Shown: positions 56,920 through 64,000 of the stretch, in pieces
How positions within the stretch are numbered: the first letter of the stretch is position 1
How the letters are laid out: each line of letters starts with the position of its first letter
Assembly: GCA_030762935.1 (NCBI GenBank)
Contig: CM060900.1
Coordinates: forward strand, 437,899,259-437,963,258
Length of the DNA: 64,000 bases
Direction: 5' to 3'
Source: Hymenopus coronatus
Taxonomy: Eukaryota > Arthropoda > Insecta > Mantodea > Hymenopodidae
Translations under genes and position numbers: made by a program
The notes under the pieces: model-generated
Told to the model about the DNA's origin: nothing
The model's input: only the letters and a program-made list of their open reading frames with translations
The model's database searches: none

Positions 56920-58385
56920 ATCAGAATGTACCATTACAATTCTGCAGGACGCGTTCTATACCATTTCTTGAATATATCTTAATATGTTTTCTGATGCATT
57001 TATCTTAGGCAGCACAGTGTTTCTCTACCAGGCACGTAGTGTGGAGAATTACTTATCAACCTAAATTGTCAATTGACCAAGGTAGACCTTCTGAAACACT
57101 TTAAAAAAGCGGCTGTTTGGGAAGCTGAGAACTAATTTATATGTGCGTGTGGAGAGTGTTGGTCAAAAACATCACTAATTTGTAATTGCAAAATATAATT
57201 TTGTTTCTATTTGACCATATGCAACTATTATGCTTTAGAACCATAAGTTGTTAATTTATTTACCTTTTGAATAGCGTTATCTTGATGTGTTATGGAAATT
57301 CAGGAGTATTCCCTGCAGAACAACACTTATTTTTAACAACTTAAAACAGATATAAATATTTAGTTGTTATGAGCTATACGCCTAATAATTTTGAAACTGT
57401 AAGATGTAGAGAAACTAGAATAACTTGCACAAAATGTGAACTAATAGCTCAGAGTTAACTTGCTTGTGGTAAATTTCATCCGTACAATTGTTCCACTGCT
57501 GTAACAGCATTGTTCTTTATATTTCAGCGAGCAGACTTTTAGTTCATTGTGATTAACTTTCCATTCTCTTCTTTTCCTGGTGCTTTACAACAAGTGCTCA
57601 ATAATTTGGGAATTCCCTCCACATTAATTAACATTTTACGACCATCTCGTTAGCATTCGAAGTAAATAACATCTGGCATTTTTTGCATGGCTTTTAATGT
57701 CGAACTGCAAACGAACTGCTTGATGACTAGGAGTATATATGATCATCTTTTCTCCGCCATACATCCCGTTAAATATATCGCAATGGTTTTCTTCAGCAAA
57801 GAATATCGCTTGGATGCGATTACTTCACAGTTCATTTAAATCCGTGTATTAATTCACACCCTAACAATGAGAAACAAGAGAAATGGGATGAATAAAAGGA
57901 AACTAAAACCAAAGCGGTCGCTGTAAGTAATGGCTTCTGGTTTGCCAGGCTTTTAGAAATTGTGGTTAATGTCACCATCTGTAATGTCTGATGAGAAGCA
58001 ATATTATTGCCTAAATATTTCCATATTTTTAATCACCCGAATTCATCCACATCCAATATAGTTGCTTATTATATATCCAGTCATTTGTAGAAGTATGTTT
58101 AAGACATACAGTGCATTCGAATTTTTCATATTGGTTATTTATCTCAAAATACTAGACATAATTGAATACTCCTCAGTATCGAGATTATCGAGGTATATAC
58201 GGTATCGAGGTCCCATCCCTGAAATTTAATAATGCTGTTTTATCAATATCTACACAATGGCCCGTAAACATGTATCCGTTTGGGTTATACAAAGTCTTGT
58301 ACCCGAGGTAACCGAAATAACTTCCTAGCTAGTTATGTATTAAATTGTAAAAATTGCAAACAACACTCAATTTGTGCTACTATAA
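56920..58385. other. No gene seen
   Basis: AT-rich spacer of about 1.5 kb. Confidence 0.4.
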
Positions 58386-58394
58386 ACACTGACA

Positions 58395-58640
58395 TTTTAA
58401 TGCTGGGTTGGCATGCGCAGTCTTAGTTCGATAGTTAGAGTGACCGGAAACCAGGAGATCTGCGGGTCAAGTCCCGGCTGTGGCAGTCTGATTCTACCTA
58501 TCCAAACCCTATACTTCACACGGATTGTGTGAAAAAGGGCAATTAATTGGCCTAGTAGTTGGTTAATTATTAGCATCCGGAACAAAGTGAGGTTGAAGAT
58601 CGCGATTGAGGTAGGTATATCTTCTCAAAATGATCTGAGA
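58395..58640 (+). repeat. SINE S5 unit
   Basis: Head 'ttagttcgatagttagagtg' with 'aaaccaggagatctgcgggt' and the B-box-like 'caagtcccggctgtggca', then 'tctgattctacctatccaaa'. The same head type is in the palindrome at 28244-28781. The tail runs into the next unit. Confidence 0.75.
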
Positions 58641-58795
58641 TCTCTTTGTAGTTTACCGAGAACAATTGGACTCAGTTGGGGAATTCAATTTTGGGTCAAC
58701 TGGTAGCTCGGTGATTAGAGCGACTGGACGGAGACCAGGAGATCCGTGGATCAAGTCCCGGCAGAATTTGGTCTGATGCTACATGTCCCAATATT
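58641..58795 (+). repeat. SINE S5 unit, direct neighbour
   Basis: 'gtagtttaccgagaacaatt' precedes 'ggtagctcggtgattagagc', 'gagaccaggagatccgtgga' and 'tcaagtcccggcagaatttg'. Same orientation as the unit just upstream. Confidence 0.75.
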
Positions 58796-58799
58796 TTAG

Positions 58800-59440
58800 A
58801 AAGTTAGATGCATGTTTATCTTCAAAAATACATTACCACTTGGCATCATCGAATCGACAAAGTTCAAATGTTCGGTAAACAATTTTTTTCCACTTGGAAT
58901 ACATGCGAAAGAGTGCTTAACATCCTTTCAATATTTGGGGTACCTTAATACATATTGTACACTGAAAGACGGAAATATTAAAAAAAAATTAAAAAATCTA
59001 AAAATTAGTATACTAGGAGGTATGAAACCGGTGTTGTTACACAAGTGTAAATTCTAATTTGAACATTTATTTTGCTTCTTTGTTGTTTTGGGGGCTTATT
59101 GCATATGCAATACAAAAACAAACGAGAAATGTGAGTTAGTCGTAATCAAATAATAACACGGTTGTATGCTTAAAACCCTACCTGATATGATAAACTAAAT
59201 GCACATATTCCCTGCATTTGATGCTAAAGTTTATTTCTTCCGTTCCCACACCTCACTTTATGTTGATAACAAGATTACTGTCCACCGGTTCTAGATTATA
59301 AGCACAGATTCAATTTCGCAGCTTGGTTCTATAATCGAGACCTGCTTTATGACGTTCAAAACAATCTTCTTTGTTGGCATTCTGATTTAATTTATTTGAG
59401 CACCTTTCTAAGCAAAATTATTATAGATTTCTGATATTCT
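58800..59440. other. No gene seen
   Basis: The plus frame 58812-59057 (81 codons) is lysine-rich from A-runs and unrecognised. Confidence 0.35.
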
Positions 59441-59444
59441 GGAG

Positions 59445-59690
59445 TAAGCTGTTCCAGCTGTTGCGCGCCAAAGAGCAGCGAGTTACTCAATTGCAGGGCA
59501 TGTCTGCAGTATGCAATACGCCTCAGTATTGAAGACCACACATTGTCCCGGCTGAATTAAGTGTTGGAATGCAAACGCAAGCATTTTGCTACGACTTCGT
59601 TCAGTGATGTATTGGGTATCACCTTCCCCTCTAGCCGGTTTGTGACCGGGTACGCAGAATATTCCGATTCAGTAGAGTAGAGCTGGATAA
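59445..59690 (+). repeat. Rep-B copy 3
   Basis: 'gtaagctgttccagctgttg', 'ccaaagagcagcgagttact', 'gcagtatgcaatacgcctca', 'aaacgcaagcattttgctac' and 'agtagagtagagctgg' match copy 4 directly and copies 1 and 2 in reverse. Confidence 0.75.
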
Positions 59691-59859
59691 TTCTGTACTA
59701 TAGGGGATAGAAATGTTTACTATTATGTCACAATGCTTGCTGGTGCTAATAAAAGCATTATTCCGATCAAAATGGGTGATATTGTATAACTGGGAGTAAA
59801 GTGTTCGTTATATAAAACTTTGCAGGGCGAAACTTTTTATTACAATAAAATATTCAGGC

Positions 59860-60345
59860 GGATGGATAAAACAGGATCCGGTCGGAGGGAATTCAGGGGA
59901 GAGAGGGATGAGGCGAAATGATACACCGGAAGGTCTGAACCAGGAGCGACGGCACTGCAATGACAGGGTTCAGATTGAAGCATCGCCAAAGACGGCGAGG
60001 GAGACCGGACTCCTCGCCCCACATTGCGTCCAACGCGCCTGCGAGGGGCGGTCTTCAGCCGAGCAACTAGTTAAAGTTGCTATGAGAAACCTTTATCGCT
60101 GCAACGCCGCACCGAGTACTTTCGCCGACACTTCCAACACTGAAATAAGTCTACGGAATGTAGGGTAAATTAAATAACAAAGGAAACGACATGGAAGGAC
60201 AGGAAATTCGGGGGATAAAAGGTACCTACCCGGAAGTCGCCTGCGTGAACCGAGAAACAGCGGAGAAAATGGGCCAGTTCTGCCGGCTATGGGAAGTGAA
60301 CCCGCGACCTCTCACTTGCGGGTCATTGAAAAAATACCCTAAGCC
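59860..60345 (-). repeat. S4, inverted copy
   Basis: 'ccaggagcgacggcactgca', 'cagattgaagcatcgccaaa', 'accggactcctcgccccaca', 'ccgcaccgagtactttcgcc', 'ggaaggacaggaaattcggg' and the reversed B-box 'gaacccgcgacctctcactt' follow the order seen at 16355-16865. The frames 59908-60391 are repeat read-through. Confidence 0.75.
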
Positions 60346-60399
60346 ATCCCGCTCGTTATTCAGGAGGAGGAGAAATGTTCTTTCGCATTAAGCATTGAG

Positions 60400-62435
60400 C
60401 CTCATCCAGAGTTAACATCTAAAGTTTTAGAAAGCGTATTTTAACATATATTAGGTTTTATTATTAATACTTGCTCGCAATTTAGAACTGACAAAATGTA
60501 ACTCTATGCTGAATCCTTACCATATATTTCGAGGTATATTTCGGATTTTAGGGCAAATAATTCCGGTACTTTGAATACTAAAACTACATTTATCTGAAAT
60601 GAAACGTTAGATTAGTGCTATTCACTACAGTGACATCTCTGATCCAGGCGACGCAGTGACGATTATTTTCCGGAATTAAAGCATCTTTAACAGAAACATG
60701 TTTACCTTTTAACATTTACTACGAAGAATTTCGCGTAGTTCTAGGTGCCAGGACAGATATTAACTAATAAATTGGCTCATAGACTTCTCATTAACATTCA
60801 CTTGGACACAGAAAACCACATCCAACTTCCACGCTCTTGTAACATTTCACCTGTCCTGAAAATTCGGGAAATGGAAACTTTGACACAATTTTCATGTTGT
60901 CTAAACACAGTCCGAAACAGATCATCTGAAACCACAGAGATGAACTATGAAATTGTTTTATAGACCAGTAAGTTCCAGAAATGTGACGCTATAGAACAAA
61001 ATAAAAACATGTGAAATATTCCAAACAACCATTCTTATTTTGCTACCAATGCTGGCAGTATGTTTGCCAAAATACGTGGATACACGCCATGGTGTTCGTA
61101 ATTGATTGAAATGTATTTAAAAATATAATCAATCATGCTATCTGAAAAACACAGTAACTTGTTAATTTTTACACAATGAATACCAAAATATATTTACAAC
61201 AGATGCATTGAAACAGAATGTGACATTCTGTAAAGATGTTTCGTATCCGAAATGAGATAAGGACTTCCCATATTGTTAGAAGAACAGTTTCCAAGTGTAT
61301 TATAATGGCGTACCTGTTTGTGCCAGAACCTACATTCCTTTTCTTTTTGTTACGACTGGCTACTGCAAGTTCTAAAATATTGAATGCCTTTATGCTTCCC
61401 AGTTTAAGTTTTGGTTCAGTATTAATATTAAAGTTGAAAATAAACTTACGGAGCACTTACATGTGTAATGTTTCATACTTTTGCGAAAATGTGTAGAAGT
61501 TTTGTTTGAAGGAATATGTGACCACAGATTCGTCATCTGGACACCTGCTCCTTCGGAAACTTGTTCCTCTGTAGGAAGTATCAATAATAGATTAGACCAA
61601 GGTTTGCTGCTACAACAGAGTGAAAAGTTTTTGGCAGCATTTGGAAAAGTTAGTATAGAAATATGCATGCTCTCGGATAACTTTTTAAGAAATAATCTTG
61701 GGACTCTGTAAACCATTCAGATTGCTTCTTCCTTCGCGGAATATATTCATATGAGTCAAATGGTTTGGCTAAGGCATCCTATGAATTATATAGACCTTTA
61801 CTTAACATATATCATTTATTAGTTTATCAAATACATTTCTCAATTTATTCTATGTTGTGTAAATTTGAAGATTGAAAAGCCAGTACCATGAATTCGTAAT
61901 TGGTGGTTTACTGAAACCAGCAATAACAGCACTAATACTGTTTTGTTAAACATCCCCATCTGGTTTTTACATCCCCAAAAGAGGCAGCTTAATGGAAGCG
62001 ATTTGAATAGCCGTGATCGTAAAGGCGAGACGAAATAGTTTGTCCAGCCATTTCAAAGCCGAATATTACGAGTTCGGATCACAACAACTGCAGTTAAATG
62101 CGATAAAGGATGGGGAGCTCCCACGTAAAATGTTCTATGTGATGGCGTATATGGGTGATAATGCGATTACATTTGACTACATTTGCCTGTAGATTTTTTT
62201 TTTTTTGTCTTAAGAGATCACTACAATTATATTGAATTACTTTAACGTTTATGCGATATAAAATAAACACAAACTACTTTTATGTTATTGCTAAATATTA
62301 TTCTAAAACCATGACTAAAAACCCCTCATTCCATTGTAGAACACTTTGCAATAAAGAAAAATTACATTTTAGACGAAGGATTTCAGACTTGCTTAAGTTT
62401 TACCTTCTCTACGTACATTACACCACGTACATGGC
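60400..62435. other. No supported gene
   Basis: The plus frame 61481-61711 (76 codons; contains ETCSSVGSINNRLDQGLLLQ) and its antisense counterpart 61390-61716 are unrecognised. A T-run lies at 62194-62205. No repeat match. Confidence 0.35.
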
Positions 62436-62439
62436 TGCA

Positions 62440-62685
62440 GCAGTTCGGTTACAAATCAAAGAGCAGCGAGTTGCACACTTATTCACAAGATTATGCCTAT
62501 AGTATGCAATACGCCTCAATATCGAGAGAAAGCACTTGTCAGGGCTTAATGAATGAGAATAAGCGCACACTTGTGCTATGAACTTTGGCCAATGAGGTAG
62601 TGTCTATCATAGTTTTTCTCCAGATGTTTGTTGTTGAGCACGCACCAGTACTCCGACTCAGACGAGTAGAGTTGAACAACTTAAT
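62440..62685 (+). repeat. Rep-B copy 4
   Basis: 'aaagagcagcgagttgcaca', 'atagtatgcaatacgcctca', 'cagtactccgactcagacga' and 'gagtagagttgaacaac' parallel copy 3 at 59445-59690. Confidence 0.75.
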
Positions 62686-62689
62686 ACTT

Positions 62690-63475
62690 AATAGGCAAAA
62701 AGGGTTACGGCATTCCATCTAAGACTTAGATACCGAAATTTCACCATAAATATATTGTTTGAGGGCCTCTGAATCAAAAAAAGGTATGTTAATAAAATCG
62801 GTCCGCGCGCGTCTCTATGTGTGAACAACATTGCATGAAGTTGAAATATCGAAAAATCATCAAACTTGTTGTTTAAATTCAGTATCTTCTAATGGTACCG
62901 TACGATGATTTTTTTAAGAAGAATCAACACAGGCCCCAAATGCCTTTATAAGGAAAATTTTTCGAAATATTTTATTTTTCAAAAAGTGTTCTAGTGGTCT
63001 TGATTAAAGTATCACAAATTAAATATATTTACGGGACAAACTAAAATGCATATCTTGGTGTTTTTTTTCAATACCTATGAAGTCCTCTTCATTGGTAAGG
63101 AATTTTATGATATACTCTTATTTAAGCGATAGACAAAAATGCACTCCCCAGAAACTGTAAATCAATTTATTTCAAATTACTTTTTATAGCCTAAGACATT
63201 TACGAGATATTCCTTATTAATGCTTCAAATTACTCAATGCTTTGCTTTTGTTTGAATTCCTGGCGTTGAGTAGTTGTTTCTCACGATTGCATGAAGAAAG
63301 TTTGAAAATTTGAGAACAGTATGTAGTATTCAATTGTTAAACATTTTAAATCGCTACTCCTTTTGCATTTATATACGTAATGCAGCTATTTCTGGAAAGG
63401 TTTATCTCATTAAATATAGAAAAAGAGGTTTTCGTACCGATTATTAAATTTATAGAGAGATTCATGTGAATGTAA
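62690..63475 (+). repeat. Rep-A, forward, nearly full length, diverged
   Basis: The left block 'agataccgaaatttcaccat', 'gtttgagggcctctgaatca', 'cttctaatggtaccgtacga', 'aaagtatcacaaattaaata', 'cctatgaagtcctcttcatt', and the right terminal block 'agagagattcatgtgaatgt' with 'aacaac'. It directly abuts Rep-B copy 4. Confidence 0.75.
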
Positions 63476-63479
63476 CAAC

Positions 63480-64000
63480 AATGAATTACTAACCTTCAGA
63501 AAGCTATTAGAAACTGCTCTTTCAGCGACACCGAAGTGATAAAAGTGATTTTATAAAATATTAAAGCTAGAGCTGTAATTTTTAAACAGGCTGGTGCTAA
63601 CAAAGGAAGTATTCGTAACAAGTTTCATTTAAATATGTGTTTTCGTTTTGTATATATTAATTAATTTATTCCATTTAATTAGCTGAAGTTAATATCTATC
63701 TTCTCCGATAAATATTGCTACACAGACCATTTTTAAAAATTAGATTACCTAATACTTTTAAATCAAATTGTCTGATTGTATAGTATTTTCTTAAAAAGTT
63801 ATTGGCTAAAGTCCTGAGCCTAGAAAATAGCTACAGGTCGTCTTTTTTTATCACATTGCGTACTATTTCAATGCCAATATGTGGAGAATGCACACAAATA
63901 ATACATTTTCAACACTTACTCACTTATATTTTTCACTAATAGCGTATTTGTAATCAAAACTTTCTCAGTTTTGCCATTTCTGCCTCACCTTCCTGCATAA
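63480..64000. other. No gene seen
   Basis: AT-rich to the window end. Confidence 0.4.

Noticed and set aside
61390..61716. Overlapping 76- and 108-codon frames on opposite strands
   Set aside because: Neither has a recognised motif. Overlapping openness on both strands is common by chance at this length and composition.
1..64000. CRISPR array, prophage, operon or bacterial gene cluster
   Set aside because: Repeats are dispersed rather than regularly spaced, and there are no ribosome-binding sites or long adjacent frames. The element types are all eukaryotic.

Overview
The window looks like a gene-poor, AT-rich stretch of a large arthropod nuclear genome, most probably an insect. No prokaryotic gene layout is present: every open frame is short, there are no operons, and nearly all recognisable sequence is interspersed repeat. 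Insect origin is inferred from the mobile elements: a decayed mariner, a Tc1/mariner-superfamily (DUF4817-like) transposase remnant, a piggyBac-type MITE, a LINE reverse-transcriptase remnant, and several tRNA-headed SINE families. One of these (near 37.1 kb) resembles, from memory only, SINEs of orthopteroid and blattodean insects. I cannot name the species.

Family names used here are mine. Rep-A is a non-coding element of about 0.8 kb with about 14 copies or fragments (roughly 15% of the window). S1 is a tRNA-headed SINE of about 220 bp. S2 is a 250-bp tRNA-headed SINE with a poly(A) tail and a hairpin. S3 is a tRNA-headed SINE sharing its 3' end with S1. S4 is a GC-rich repeat of about 400-500 bp with a tRNA-like head. 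S5 has a 'GAGATCC..GGTTCAAATCCCGGC' type head. S6 is the orthopteroid-like SINE. Rep-B, Rep-C and Rep-D are further repeats seen in 2-4 copies each.

Layout. 0-5 kb: Rep-A head-to-head pair, S1, Rep-A, S4 and S1 remnants. 5.7-6.3 kb: a 596-bp piggyBac-type MITE with TTAA flanks. 10-17 kb: Rep-B, then a mariner interrupted by a full-length Rep-A copy (12.3-14.3 kb), then S3 and two S4 copies. 17.6-21.3 kb: three Rep-A copies and an S1. 22.8-23.7 kb: an unrecognised open frame and a transposase remnant. 26.8-28.8 kb: S2, an antisense LINE RT remnant, and a 0.5-kb palindrome made of two S5 units. 30-36 kb: S2, S1 and many microsatellites. 38-43 kb: Rep-A pair, S4, and a Rep-C copy carrying an S1-like insertion whose empty site is visible at 52.1 kb. 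45-51 kb: four more Rep-A copies and Rep-B. 54-55 kb: S3 and a ZBED/hAT-like zinc-finger remnant. 58-63.5 kb: S5 x2, Rep-B x2, S4 and a final Rep-A.

No host gene can be called with confidence. Two frames (6836-7075 minus, 22864-23241 plus) have protein-like composition and deserve a database search. The strongest result is the nested insertion at 12.3-14.3 kb. It defines the ends of Rep-A, shows that Rep-A is mobile, and dates it as younger than the mariner it interrupts.
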